Shown here: piece after piece, positions 26,793 to 35,282 of the stretch
How positions within the stretch are numbered: the stretch's first letter is position 1
Layout of the letters: the number at the start of each line of letters is the position of its first letter
Assembly: GCF_038002825.1 (NCBI RefSeq)
Contig: NZ_JBBODF010000001.1
Span: forward strand, 248,001-312,000
Source of the DNA: Paenibacillus sp. FSL H8-0048
GTDB taxonomy: Bacteria > Bacillota > Bacilli > Paenibacillales > Paenibacillaceae
DNA length: 64,000 nucleotides
Reading direction: 5' to 3'
Program-made: the position numbers and the translations under genes
The notes under the pieces: model-generated
What the model was told of the DNA's origin: nothing
Seen by the model: only the letters and a program-made list of their open reading frames with translations
Database searches by the model: none

Positions 26793-27548
26793 TTACCCGC
26801 ATTCAATATTAATGCCAGCCTTGCGGAACAGCTCGGCGGTTTCCGGGGCAAGCCCGCTGTCTGTCAGCAGCACATCGACCTCTTGCAGAGAAGCGAAGGT
26901 GCGCAGTGCGGTCTGACCGAATTTGTGATGATCGCATGCGGCGAACACCTGACGGGCCGTGGAGACTAACGCCTGTTTGAAATCTATGAGATCGCCGGTA
27001 TAGATGGACAGGCCATGTTCAATATGAACGGCTGTGGCCGAGAGAAAGGCTTTTTGAATATTAAGCTTTTGTACATAGGACACCGCTTCGGGACCGGCCA
27101 GCATATTGCGGACACGATAACCGCCGGGAACGACCAGCCGGATGTTGTCTCTGGGAACCAGCTCACTGATGATGTAGACATCATTGGTAATGACCGTAAG
27201 GGGGATATTGTCCAGCCGCCGGGCAATCTCAAGCGTTGTGCTTCCGCCGTCCAGGGCTATGATGTCATCCGGAGCGATATGCGCCAGCGCACGCCGGGCA
27301 ATCTCCGTCTTCTCCTCAGCGTATTTATCCAGCGGATTGCGCAGGGGCAGAATGCCGAACTGATCACTCTGGGCCAGCACGGCGCCGCCATGGACGCGCA
27401 TAATCAGTCCTTGTTCCTCCAGCTTGCTTAAGTCCTCGCGGATCGTTTTGCCGGTGACCTGGAGCTTGTCGCTCAATTCGTTCACGGTTACATCCTTCTG
27501 GTTCAGCATAACTTCCATAATCATCTCGTGCCGCCGTATCGGGTTCAT
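26793..27548 (-). CDS. DeoR family regulator inside the kdu operon
   Basis: A 251-residue DeoR protein with an N-terminal winged helix (VTVNELSDKLQVTGKTIREDLSKLEEQGLI) and a C-terminal phosphosugar-binding domain with DGGSTT and the GGAVL hinge. Its place between kduI and kduD indicates local control of uronate catabolism. In B. subtilis the equivalent control is by the LacI-type KdgR, so a DeoR protein is a different solution. Confidence 0.93.
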   Translation of the reverse strand: MNPIRRHEMIMEVMLNQKDVTVNELSDKLQVTGKTIREDLSKLEEQGLIMRVHGGAVLAQSDQFGILPLRNPLDKYAEEKTEIARRALAHIAPDDIIALDGGSTTLEIARRLDNIPLTVITNDVYIISELVPRDNIRLVVPGGYRVRNMLAGPEAVSYVQKLNIQKAFLSATAVHIEHGLSIYTGDLIDFKQALVSTARQVFAACDHHKFGQTALRTFASLQEVDVLLTDSGLAPETAELFRKAGINIECG

Positions 27549-27582
27549 CCGCCTGCCTCATCTTTCCGTAGTTGATTTGCTT

Positions 27583-28416
27583 CTATTGTAATTCTTTCAT
27601 CCCTACGGGGTCCATATCATCGTAACGCTTGTTGTCACCGGCCATGCTCCATATGAAGGTATAGTTATGTGTGCCTACACCGCTGTGAATGGACCAGCTT
27701 GGCGAGATGACAGCCTGTTCATTGTGCATGACAATATGGCGGGTCTCGGTCGGTTCGCCCATCAGGTGGAAGACGATGGAATCGTCCGGCAGATCGAAAT
27801 AGAAGTAGGCTTCCATCCGGCGCGGATGTGTGTGCGATGGCATGGTGTTCCACATGCTGCCCGGCTTCAGCTGAGTCATCCCCATTACAAGCTGTGCGCT
27901 CTGCACGCCGTTCGTGTGGATGAAGCGATGAATTGTCCGTTCGTTGGAATTTTCCAGACCGCCCATAGCCCCGGATTCGGATTCAGCCAGCGTAGTCTTC
28001 GTAGTCGGGTAGGACTGATGCGCCGGAGCGGAATTCAGATAGAATTTTGCCGGCTTAGCACTGTCCGCGCTCTTGAAAATAACATCCTTCGAGCCTTGGC
28101 CCACATACAGGCATTCCTTGAAATCAACCTCATATTCAGTCCCGTCCACAACCACCGAACCCGGGCCGCCGACATTGATGATTCCCAGCTCACGGCGTTC
28201 CAGGAAGTAAGTTACGCCAAGCTCCTTGAGGTCCGTAGTCAGAACCACCTCGCCGTTCACCGGATTCGCTCCGCCAACGATCATGCGGTCTTCATGCGTC
28301 AGCACAAGCTTCAGCTCGTCTGGTGCAAAGATCACCGGGATATGGAACTCCTTGCGCAGGCGCTCAGTGTCAAACTGCTTCACTTCATTCGGATGTGATG
28401 CAAAACGTCTTTCCAT
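27583..28416 (-). CDS. kduI: 5-dehydro-4-deoxy-D-glucuronate isomerase KduI
   Basis: Isomerises the unsaturated uronate released by lyases or GH88/GH105 enzymes. From ATG 28416 the protein has 277 residues, the family length. The zinc ligands fall at H195, H197, E202 (SHTHPRRME) and H244. The longer frame to 28485 adds a non-conserved leader. AAGGAG lies 12 nt upstream, somewhat far. First gene of kduI-deoR-kduD. Confidence 0.95.
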   Translation of the reverse strand: MERRFASHPNEVKQFDTERLRKEFHIPVIFAPDELKLVLTHEDRMIVGGANPVNGEVVLTTDLKELGVTYFLERRELGIINVGGPGSVVVDGTEYEVDFKECLYVGQGSKDVIFKSADSAKPAKFYLNSAPAHQSYPTTKTTLAESESGAMGGLENSNERTIHRFIHTNGVQSAQLVMGMTQLKPGSMWNTMPSHTHPRRMEAYFYFDLPDDSIVFHLMGEPTETRHIVMHNEQAVISPSWSIHSGVGTHNYTFIWSMAGDNKRYDDMDPVGMKELQ

Positions 28417-28469
28417 CGAATATTCAGTCTCCTTAGAAAACATATTTTCGTTCGTATAGGTACAATTTA

Positions 28470-28530
28470 ATTCATTTACGTTCATTTATCAAGCGTAATC
28501 TTTTTTAGTACGTTTATTTTAGTGCATTTA
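28470..28530. promoter_or_regulatory. Four direct repeats, candidate DeoR-type operator
   Basis: ATTCATTTA (28470), GTTCATTTA (28480), GTTTATTTTA (28512) and GTGCATTTA (28522) occur as two pairs. Units are 10 bp apart within a pair, and the pairs are 42 bp apart, which keeps them on one DNA face. They lie in the divergent promoter region of kduI and the 28607 gene. Confidence 0.5.
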
Positions 28531-28556
28531 TTCCGCGAAATGATTGCCATCTGAAC

Positions 28557-28570
28557 TGAAAGCGTGCACA
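28557..28570. promoter_or_regulatory. Candidate CcpA (cre) site
   Basis: TGAAAGCGTGCACA fits the cre consensus TGWAANCGNTNWCA with one mismatch. It lies 37 bp before the start of the 28607 gene, suggesting glucose repression of this uronate locus. Confidence 0.55.
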
Positions 28571-28606
28571 ATAGAGCTGGAGAGATTGGATTGGAGGGTG
28601 AACAAT

Positions 28607-30286
28607 ATGACAGACCAGCCTAAGCATCAGCAAGAGACTTCTTATAAAATACGCCAGCGGGAGATCATGTATTCGGTCGCCGTGGAGGCGGAGCGCCTTC
28701 CGCTGCTGTTCAGCGGGCTCTGGTTCCATGATGATGTACGCAACAACTTCTATTATGCTTCCTACTTATTTGCCGCTGCGGTGGAGGATAACCTGGAGCT
28801 GCCGTTCAGCCGGGAGGATGCCAAGCGGAAGGCCGAAGCTGTACTTTTAGAGACGGTTAGACTTCAGAACCGGATGCCGGGAACACCCTTGTATGGACAT
28901 TGGCCGCTGGGCCTAAGTCCCGCGCCTCAGGAAGCTGCACCGCATGAGCTGCCGGTGGAGATCATGGGCAGCCTGATGGTCTGGTTCTGCAAGCGATATT
29001 CCGCCCGGTTCAGCGCGGGACTGCGCGTAGCGTTCCATACGGCAATTGGACATATCTACCGCAGCGGCTTCTTTCGCAAGCAGGTAGCGACCTTCGGCCA
29101 CCATGAAGCGAAATATACGGCAGCGAAGCTGATCTTCGGCCAGCTGTTCGGGGATGATCTGTTAAGGGAAGACGGGCGGCACAGCCTGGAGATCACGCTG
29201 GCGCATATCCGTGCGAAGGGCATGCCAGAGTATGGCAGCCTGCCGTGGTTCTGGCACTGGGTGCAGGCGTTCACCTGTGCCTGGGAGCTTGAAGAGGACA
29301 GCAGTGTCAAGCTGACCCTTAGTGAGATGCTGGACTTCCTGTGGGCCGAGCGGAGCCAGTGGTATCTGCAAGGGGCGTGGGCGGGCGCGCATTCCCGGGG
29401 CTGGCCGCATGATGTACCGGCAGACGGTAATGTGCTGCACGACTATGTGCAGTTCGGGGATATCGCGCTCCCTGCGGAGATGCCCCGTACCGAATACGCA
29501 GGGTTCCTCTATTATGAAGCGCCGCAAGAGGTGCGCTCTACTGCGCTGAACCGCCAGTTACCGGCAGAAGTCTGCAAGAAGACTGAGAAGGTGGTTCCCG
29601 GTTCCCCGGAGCGCCAGCCGGCGCTGCATTCTTACGCCTATATCTGCAAGGATTACGCGGCAGGCGGGATGTGGGAGCGGGTGGAGGAATTCGACAATGA
29701 GCAGCTGCGCTGGGCCTTCTCGCTGCCGGTTCCGGCGGCGGCAGGCGTGAACCGGCTTTACTTTTTCCATCCGGGTCATGGCTATCAGCCGGGCGATCCC
29801 CGGCACCAGAGTCCTTATATGGAGGTGCTGTATCACCGGAACACGATCCTGTCACTGTTCCCGGTGCCCGAAGGAGAGGATGCGGCCATCGTGGGGGTGC
29901 TTCCGCCAGGCGAATGGATCAGACAGCCCAAGGCGCTGTTTGGCTACGCGGGCAATGTGTATTTTGCCGTCTATGTATCACAGGACTATGAACTGCTGGA
30001 GCGGCCATCCTATCTGGAGGTAACATGCCGGAACATGCCTGGAGGTGTCGTGATTGAAGCGCTTAGCACTGATCAGGCGGCAGAGCTGGGGATATACGGG
30101 CTTGAGGAATTCGCCGCAGCCGCTATGAAGCGGGCACCAGAATTTACGGAGGGAGAGAGCCTCTCGGCAGTGTATACGGCCTGGAGCGGGAATGAACACC
30201 TGCAGCTCAGCCTAGACAATAAGCATTTGGGAATACTTTCGCAGATTAACGGCAAACCGGTATCATTTGAACATTATAAGGTCTAA
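28607..30286 (+). CDS. Uncharacterised 559-residue protein of the kdu locus
   Basis: Not recognised. There is no signal peptide or membrane segment, so it is probably cytoplasmic. The N-terminal half (to about residue 290) is helix-rich with many Trp, His and Phe residues, as in alpha/alpha-barrel sugar enzymes (GSLPWFWHWVQAFTCAWELEED). The C-terminal half looks beta-rich. It could be a heparinase II/III-like or other polysaccharide lyase/hydrolase, but no catalytic motif is certain. ATG 28607 follows GGAGGGTGAA. The cre site and divergent kduI tie it to uronate metabolism. Confidence 0.85.
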   Translation: MTDQPKHQQETSYKIRQREIMYSVAVEAERLPLLFSGLWFHDDVRNNFYYASYLFAAAVEDNLELPFSREDAKRKAEAVLLETVRLQNRMPGTPLYGHWPLGLSPAPQEAAPHELPVEIMGSLMVWFCKRYSARFSAGLRVAFHTAIGHIYRSGFFRKQVATFGHHEAKYTAAKLIFGQLFGDDLLREDGRHSLEITLAHIRAKGMPEYGSLPWFWHWVQAFTCAWELEEDSSVKLTLSEMLDFLWAERSQWYLQGAWAGAHSRGWPHDVPADGNVLHDYVQFGDIALPAEMPRTEYAGFLYYEAPQEVRSTALNRQLPAEVCKKTEKVVPGSPERQPALHSYAYICKDYAAGGMWERVEEFDNEQLRWAFSLPVPAAAGVNRLYFFHPGHGYQPGDPRHQSPYMEVLYHRNTILSLFPVPEGEDAAIVGVLPPGEWIRQPKALFGYAGNVYFAVYVSQDYELLERPSYLEVTCRNMPGGVVIEALSTDQAAELGIYGLEEFAAAAMKRAPEFTEGESLSAVYTAWSGNEHLQLSLDNKHLGILSQINGKPVSFEHYKV

Positions 30287-30363
30287 ACGGGAGATTTCGC
30301 TCCCAGGGATATTAAGATTTTTTCAGATTGGAACTATCTCAAATTTTAAGCTACAATGACAGA

Positions 30364-30398
30364 GAGCCCGGGGGTCAGTAATGGCTGCCGGGTTCTTT
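30364..30398 (+). terminator. Probable terminator after the 28607 gene
   Basis: GAGCCCGG (30364-30371) pairs with CCGGGTTC (30388-30395), one G-T pair, followed by TTT. Confidence 0.6.
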
Positions 30399-30524
30399 GC
30401 GCTACCCGCATAGGGCCTGAGCATGGAGCAGCAATGAAGGTAATATCTTTAGGGCTGCAAGGAAAGAATAAGTTGACTTATTTGCAGCTGGGGATCTACT
30501 ACTGAAGACATGGGGGAGAGCAGG

Positions 30525-31949
30525 ATGACAGAGACAGAATATCGGCTGGAGAAGGATTTTTTGGGCAGCAAGCAGGTGGAGCATCAGGCCTATTACGGGA
30601 TACAGACCCTCCGGGCGGTGGAGAATTTCCCGATTACCGGCTACCGTGTACATCATGAATTAATCAAGGCGATGGGGATTGTCAAAAAATCCGCTGCGCT
30701 CGCCAACATGGAAATCGGCCGCCTCTATAAGGGCCTTGGTGAGGTCATCGTGCAAGCGGCAGACGAGGTGATCGCGGGGAACTGGGATGAGCAGTTCATC
30801 GTCGATCCGATTCAAGGCGGCGCGGGCACCTCGCTGAATATGAATGCCAATGAAGTGATTGCGAACCGTGCGCTGGAGCTGCTGGGCAAGGCCAAGGGGG
30901 ATTACCTGCAGCTTAGTCCGAACACTCATGTGAATATGGCGCAATCAACGAACGATGCGTTTCCGACGGCGATTCATATTGCCACGCTATCGCTGCTGGA
31001 GCAGCTGCTGATCACGATGCGGATGATGCACGGGGTGTTTTTGCAGAAGGCGGCTGAATTCGATTCTGTGATAAAAATGGGGCGGACCCACTTGCAGGAT
31101 GCGGTGCCGATCCGTCTGGGACAGGAATTCGAGGCGTACAGCCGGGTGCTGGAGCGTGATATTCAGCGGATCGAGCATACGCGGGGCCATCTCTATGAGG
31201 TGAACATGGGCGCGACCGCCGTAGGTACCGGACTGAACGCCGATCCCCGGTATATTACGCGGGTCGTTGAGCTGCTGGCTGAGATCAGCGGTCTGCCGCT
31301 GGTCAGCGCGGAGCATCTGGTGGATGCTACGCAGAATACGGATGCCTATACCGAAGTCTCAGCGTCCCTGAAGGTCTGCATGATGAATATGTCCAAAATC
31401 GCCAATGATCTGCGCCTGATGGCCTCCGGCCCGCGTTCCGGTTTCAATGAAATTACGCTGCCGGCCCGCCAGCCGGGATCATCCATCATGCCCGGCAAGG
31501 TGAATCCGGTGATGGCCGAGGTGATTAACCAGGTGGCTTTTCAGGTGATTGGCAATGATCATACGATCTGCCTCGCCGCTCAGGCCGGTCAACTGGAGCT
31601 GAACGTGATGGAGCCGGTGATGGTGTTCAATCTGATTCAATCGATTAGCATCATGAACAATTCCTTCCGGGTGTTCACCGACTATTGTCTGGCAGGGATC
31701 GAAGCCAATAAGGAGAAGCTTGCGCGTGAGGTGGAGCGAAGCGTCGGCATCATTACCGCAGTGAACCCGCATCTGGGATATGAGGTCGTCTCGCGGATTG
31801 CCAGGGAAGCTATTCTGACCGGAGAATCGGTGCGGGCCTTGTGTCTGAAGTACAATGTGCTGAGCGAAGAGGAGCTGAACCTGATTCTGGACCCGTATGA
31901 AATGACCCATCCCGGCATCGCGGGGGCGGCGCTTTTGAATCATGAATAA
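30525..31949 (+). CDS. aspA: Aspartate ammonia-lyase
   Basis: Converts aspartate to fumarate and ammonia. The 474 residues belong to the fumarase/aspartase superfamily. The catalytic-loop signature GSSIMPGKVNP is near residue 323, with SPNTHVNMAQSTND and GRTHLQDAVP upstream. The length and the LEKDFLG start match aspartases, not fumarases. ATG 30525 follows GGGAGAG; ATG 30510 has no ribosome site. Apparently a single gene, without the usual asparaginase partner. Confidence 0.93.
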   Translation: MTETEYRLEKDFLGSKQVEHQAYYGIQTLRAVENFPITGYRVHHELIKAMGIVKKSAALANMEIGRLYKGLGEVIVQAADEVIAGNWDEQFIVDPIQGGAGTSLNMNANEVIANRALELLGKAKGDYLQLSPNTHVNMAQSTNDAFPTAIHIATLSLLEQLLITMRMMHGVFLQKAAEFDSVIKMGRTHLQDAVPIRLGQEFEAYSRVLERDIQRIEHTRGHLYEVNMGATAVGTGLNADPRYITRVVELLAEISGLPLVSAEHLVDATQNTDAYTEVSASLKVCMMNMSKIANDLRLMASGPRSGFNEITLPARQPGSSIMPGKVNPVMAEVINQVAFQVIGNDHTICLAAQAGQLELNVMEPVMVFNLIQSISIMNNSFRVFTDYCLAGIEANKEKLAREVERSVGIITAVNPHLGYEVVSRIAREAILTGESVRALCLKYNVLSEEELNLILDPYEMTHPGIAGAALLNHE

Positions 31950-31984
31950 TAATCGTGATTTGTGTAAAATCAGGCTTCCTCTCA

Positions 31985-31993
31985 TGGTATAAT
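31985..31993 (+). promoter_or_regulatory. Extended -10 promoter for the YolD-like gene
   Basis: TGG-TATAAT fits the extended -10 pattern TGnTATAAT. No good -35 is present at 17 bp. It lies 62 bp before the GTG start of the YolD-like gene. Confidence 0.5.
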
Positions 31994-32055
31994 AGACAGG
32001 AGCATTTACACCGGGCATGATCCTATATTCTGTAATGGCTTACTGGAGGCAAAGT

Positions 32056-32307
32056 GTGGCGAAGGCAAAAGTGGCAAAACGTCCAACCCGCGACGAATTC
32101 GTGCTTGAGGAGCTGGGCAACCAGCTGGTAGAGGCGAAGCAGGAGGATTCTGAGATTCTGCTGACCGTCTGGGGGAAGGAAGAAGAGGTGCGCGGGGTGA
32201 TTGTAGAGATGGATTCGCGTACCGGCAGAGTGCATGTCAGAAATAACGAAGAGATTATTAAGGTGCCGTTCATGGACATTATGCAAATCAATTACCCCCG
32301 GGATTAA
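32056..32307 (+). CDS. YolD-like family protein
   Basis: An 83-residue protein with the YolD core (ILLTVWGKEEEVRGVIVEMDSRTGRVHV, then VPFMDIMQI). YolD-like proteins often accompany UV-damage repair polymerases, but none is nearby and the function is unknown. The start is GTG 32056, 6 nt after GGAGG (32045-32049); the frame upstream to 32017 runs over the ribosome site. It is 12 bp before the next gene and probably cotranscribed with it. Confidence 0.82.
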   Translation: MAKAKVAKRPTRDEFVLEELGNQLVEAKQEDSEILLTVWGKEEEVRGVIVEMDSRTGRVHVRNNEEIIKVPFMDIMQINYPRD

Positions 32308-32319
32308 GGGGAGCGGCAG

Positions 32320-32790
32320 ATGAACAAAACGAATGCCATGCGCATACTGGATGCAAGGAAGATAAGCTACACCATTCATAGCTACGACAATGAGGACGGG
32401 CTCATTCACGGAACAGCGGTTGCTGAGAAGATTGGCCTGCCTCCTGAAGTAGTATTCAAGACACTGGTCGCACACAGCGGGCCGCAGCCGTACGTCTATG
32501 TGATCCCGGTTGCTGAGGAGCTGGATCTGAAGAGAGCCGCCAGAGCCGCCGGAGTGAAGAAGATCGAGCTGCTGCCGCTGAAGGAGCTGCTGAAGCATAC
32601 GGGATACGTGCGCGGGGGCTGTTCCCCTGTCGGCATGAAGAAGCTCTATCCTACGTTCATTCACAGCAGTGCGGCGGAGCTTGAGGTCATTGCAGTCAGC
32701 GGAGGCCGGATCGGCGTTCAGATGGAGCTTGAGCCGAAGCTGCTGGCTGAAGCGGTGTCTGCGGTTTTTACGGAGCTGGTTAAAGAGTAG
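32320..32790 (+). CDS. ybaK: Cys-tRNA(Pro)/Cys-tRNA(Cys) deacylase YbaK family
   Basis: Hydrolyses mischarged Cys-tRNA(Pro), protecting translation. The 156-residue YbaK/EbsC domain includes the catalytic lysine in VFKTLV, then GVKKIELLPLKE, and the GGCSPVGMKK loop, all in family positions. It follows the YolD-like gene by 12 bp. Confidence 0.92.
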   Translation: MNKTNAMRILDARKISYTIHSYDNEDGLIHGTAVAEKIGLPPEVVFKTLVAHSGPQPYVYVIPVAEELDLKRAARAAGVKKIELLPLKELLKHTGYVRGGCSPVGMKKLYPTFIHSSAAELEVIAVSGGRIGVQMELEPKLLAEAVSAVFTELVKE

Positions 32791-32830
32791 ATTAAGCGGG
32801 ATGCGAAACTCACTCTTGACCGGCAAAAAT

Positions 32831-32876
32831 AAAAGCAGCAACTCTCTCAGTAATGAGTGAGAATTGCTGCTTTTTT
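32831..32876. terminator. Bidirectional terminator
   Basis: AAAAGCAGCAA pairs with TTGCTGCTTTT across an extended imperfect stem with AGAG/CTCT inside. It is flanked by A-run and T-run, so it can stop transcription from both convergent sides. Confidence 0.88.
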
Positions 32877-32881
32877 CTTTT

Positions 32882-33703
32882 TCAAAGAGCTGCAGTAGTC
32901 CATTCGCTATAATGGTCAGCGATGAATTGCAGCTCGCGCTCATAGTGGGCCAGATGGCCTTCCTCTACCATTTTGACAAATGCAGGGTTGCCCGCCTCGG
33001 CCTCCTTCTTCAGCGTATGGCACATAGCCGTGAGCCTCCGGGTCAGCCAGTCATGCAGATCTTCCGGGACCGCGAGTCCATAGGCTTCAAAAAACAGCTC
33101 AATCCGCCGCTGCCGGTCTGCCGCATGCAGGTCTGCCTGGTAAGGTACCGTGGAGCCTGTCAGATAGTCAGGAGCAAAACGGGCGAGCGGAACCGAGGTG
33201 TAGAGGGTATAGGCAATATCCCATAGGCGCGGGCCCGGACCGGCCATGTCAAAATCAATCAGCGCCACAGGCACACGATGCTCAAACACCACGTTGTACA
33301 GCGCCGCGTCATTATGGCAGATCACTTCATGTGCCGCAGGATCGGCATAGGGGAGCTGCCACTCCGTATGTATACTATTCGCTACAAAACCCTCCGTTGC
33401 ATCATGATAGCTGCGTAACAGGCGCGCCAGCCCCGTAAGGGCCTCTTCGGACCACATGTACGGCTCCAGCTCAGGATAAGCGTTGCCCGGAACCTCGCCG
33501 GGAAGAAAGGATAGAATCTCGCGCTCTGCTTCATCTACGCCCAGGAACCGGGGGGCTCCAGCGAAATTCTGCTGCTCCAAATGCTGAAGCAGTGCATGAA
33601 TACTCGTGCTCCAGCTCCCGGTGGGACGGCGGACAGTGTCTGCCTTGCGGATGATTTCATTTACATTTCCGCCGGTTAATTTCTCTTCATCGTACGGGTT
33701 CAT
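32882..33703 (-). CDS. Aminoglycoside phosphotransferase-like (APH/choline kinase) protein
   Basis: A 273-residue small-molecule kinase fold. VICHNDAALYNVVF holds the catalytic Asp and Asn (HND-x4-N), and ALIDFDMAGPG holds the metal-binding Asp. The family includes antibiotic kinases, choline kinases and many proteins of unknown substrate. Nothing here indicates a resistance role. It is separated by a terminator from ybaK and may be cotranscribed with the DUF218 gene upstream on the minus strand. Confidence 0.88.
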   Translation of the reverse strand: MNPYDEEKLTGGNVNEIIRKADTVRRPTGSWSTSIHALLQHLEQQNFAGAPRFLGVDEAEREILSFLPGEVPGNAYPELEPYMWSEEALTGLARLLRSYHDATEGFVANSIHTEWQLPYADPAAHEVICHNDAALYNVVFEHRVPVALIDFDMAGPGPRLWDIAYTLYTSVPLARFAPDYLTGSTVPYQADLHAADRQRRIELFFEAYGLAVPEDLHDWLTRRLTAMCHTLKKEAEAGNPAFVKMVEEGHLAHYERELQFIADHYSEWTTAAL

Positions 33704-33764
33704 TGGTTAAGTGTACCTCGCTTTCTTTGATGAGCGTACGGCCGTGTGCCGCCAGTTGCAGGGG

Positions 33765-34517
33765 TCAAGGCAGCAGCTTCGCAGCTATTAGCCCCAGATA
33801 CTCCTTCAGCGCCAGCCCGGTTGTGGAGACGGCTCCGGCGGACGGAGTGAATTTGCTTACATAGAGTGACATCGGACGGCTCGCCTGGAAGTCTACTGGA
33901 AAAGCCTGCGGCGTAAGTCCGGCATGCTCGAACTGGACCATGCTGCGCGGCATATGGAAGCCGGAGGTCACCAGAACGGGACGGCTTAATCCATGCTCCT
34001 GCATGAGCTTCGCTGTGTTGACCGCATTCTGCTCTGTATTGAGCGAGCGGTTCTCCGGCAGGATGTCCTCTGCGGGGATACCGAGGCCGATGAGCTGCCG
34101 CCGGGCGATATCCGCTTCATTGCCGCTGTCGGCGAATACCTGTCCCCCGGAGAAAATGATTGGCAGCCCGGTCTCACGGTACAGCCTCGCAGCCGCCAGC
34201 AGCCGGTTCGCCGCCGGACCGGACATATTGCCCAGCCCGTCCAGATCCGGGGTGCCGGAGGTGGCTCCGCCGCCGAGAATAACGATCACATCCCCCTCTG
34301 CGGCGGCAGGCTGAGGATACTTCCGCTCCAGGCTCCCGATCAGTGTGTCGCTGACGGCAGAGGTCATCGACAGATAGAGCAGAAGCGTGACCGCCAGCAG
34401 CACGATTGCAGGCCGGCGGCTATTTTTCCACAGCCAGACCACCATGGCCAGCAGCAGCAGAACGAATATCCCGGGCGGCAGGACAAAGCTGTATACGAAT
34501 TTAATGAGATAGATCAT
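33765..34517 (-). CDS. YdcF/ElyC-like membrane protein (DUF218)
   Basis: 250 residues with two N-terminal membrane segments (about 5-30 and 35-55). A DUF218 domain follows, with VIVILGGG, GNEADIARRQLIGLGIPAEDI, ENRSLNTEQNA and VTSGFHMPRS in order. ElyC-type proteins act in envelope biogenesis in enteric bacteria; the role in Firmicutes is not settled. Confidence 0.92.
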   Translation of the reverse strand: MIYLIKFVYSFVLPPGIFVLLLLAMVVWLWKNSRRPAIVLLAVTLLLYLSMTSAVSDTLIGSLERKYPQPAAAEGDVIVILGGGATSGTPDLDGLGNMSGPAANRLLAAARLYRETGLPIIFSGGQVFADSGNEADIARRQLIGLGIPAEDILPENRSLNTEQNAVNTAKLMQEHGLSRPVLVTSGFHMPRSMVQFEHAGLTPQAFPVDFQASRPMSLYVSKFTPSAGAVSTTGLALKEYLGLIAAKLLP

Positions 34518-34588
34518 ACGGTCACCAACTTTTACAAATAGGATAATAGATATTTCACCAAAAATCCGTCTGCATAGCAGCTTGAAGC

Positions 34589-34618
34589 TAGTACAGCATC
34601 AGAATTAAATTAGTGAAA
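34589..34618 (+). repeat. Leader element preceding a family A array, copy 2
   Basis: Begins TAGTACAGCATCAGAATTA and resembles 17111-17140. It lies 94 bp before the array at 34683, matching the 90 bp seen at the other locus. Confidence 0.45.
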
Positions 34619-34682
34619 AATCGCTTGCGGTGGGTTTGCAGCGCCCCGACTACTGTCCCTGCTCATCGGCGGAAGGTTTAAA

Positions 34683-34808
34683 TGTATTTTGTACAACTAA
34701 AACGTCTGTTTTACTCCTTCTTCTCACCTTAGTTGTATTTCGTACAATTAAAATTCCTGTTTTCACTGGTTTCCACTCTTTGGGGCAGATTTAGTTGTAC
34801 AAATTACA
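34683..34808. repeat. Family A repeat array, two direct and one inverted unit
   Basis: Copies start at 34683 and 34734 (direct, 51 bp apart), and an inverted copy is at 34789-34808. Each has a TGTA-N5-TACA core followed by AAYTAAA. The stretch 34518-34970 contains no gene I can support. Confidence 0.75.
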
Positions 34809-34970
34809 GCTACAAGAGGTAAGCTTTCTTTTTTGCTGTTTTTACGTGTACATTATGCAACTATCACTTAATGCCTACTTGGAACAGCAAGCTATAACGC
34901 GCTTCACGATTGAACTCCATTCACTCTGACGGTTATCTTCCAGCTGAATCTCAGTCCTCTTCAATGCAAG

Positions 34971-35282
34971 TTAGAGAGTCATGTAAGCGCCAGGGTTCAG
35001 TGAATCACCTTCAATAAGAATCGCAGTCAATCCTGACTCCGTCCGGGTCTCATGCCATTCCCCTTGCTCCCAAAAGACGGCATGACCTGCACACACAGCT
35101 GTAAATTCAGCTTCCTCTCCGCGCACATACCCTTCACCGTTCACAATGAGCAGCAGCTGCGGACAGGCCGTCTGATGAAAACCGATTACTCCCAGGGGTC
35201 CAAGGTATACGCAGCCGATATGCGTCTTCTCTTCAGTCTGGATAATCCGGGATAGGGTGAAAGCGGAATTGAAGGCGGTTAT
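34971..35282 (-). pseudogene. Cupin-domain protein missing its N-terminus
   Basis: The minus-strand frame encodes about 103 residues of a cupin: FTLSRIIQTEEKTHIGCVYLG near the start, FHQTACPQLLLIVNGEGYV, then AVFWEQGEWHETRTESGLTAI, stopping at 34971. The frame continues upstream into the AraC gene without any ATG, GTG, TTG or CTG start, and homologous cupins should have about 15 more residues. The 5' end is therefore lost. Frame and stop codon are intact, so the loss is probably recent. Confidence 0.78.

Noticed and set aside
32882..33703. Antibiotic resistance gene
   Set aside because: The protein has the general phosphotransferase motifs only; many such proteins have other substrates, and there is no mobile or resistance context.
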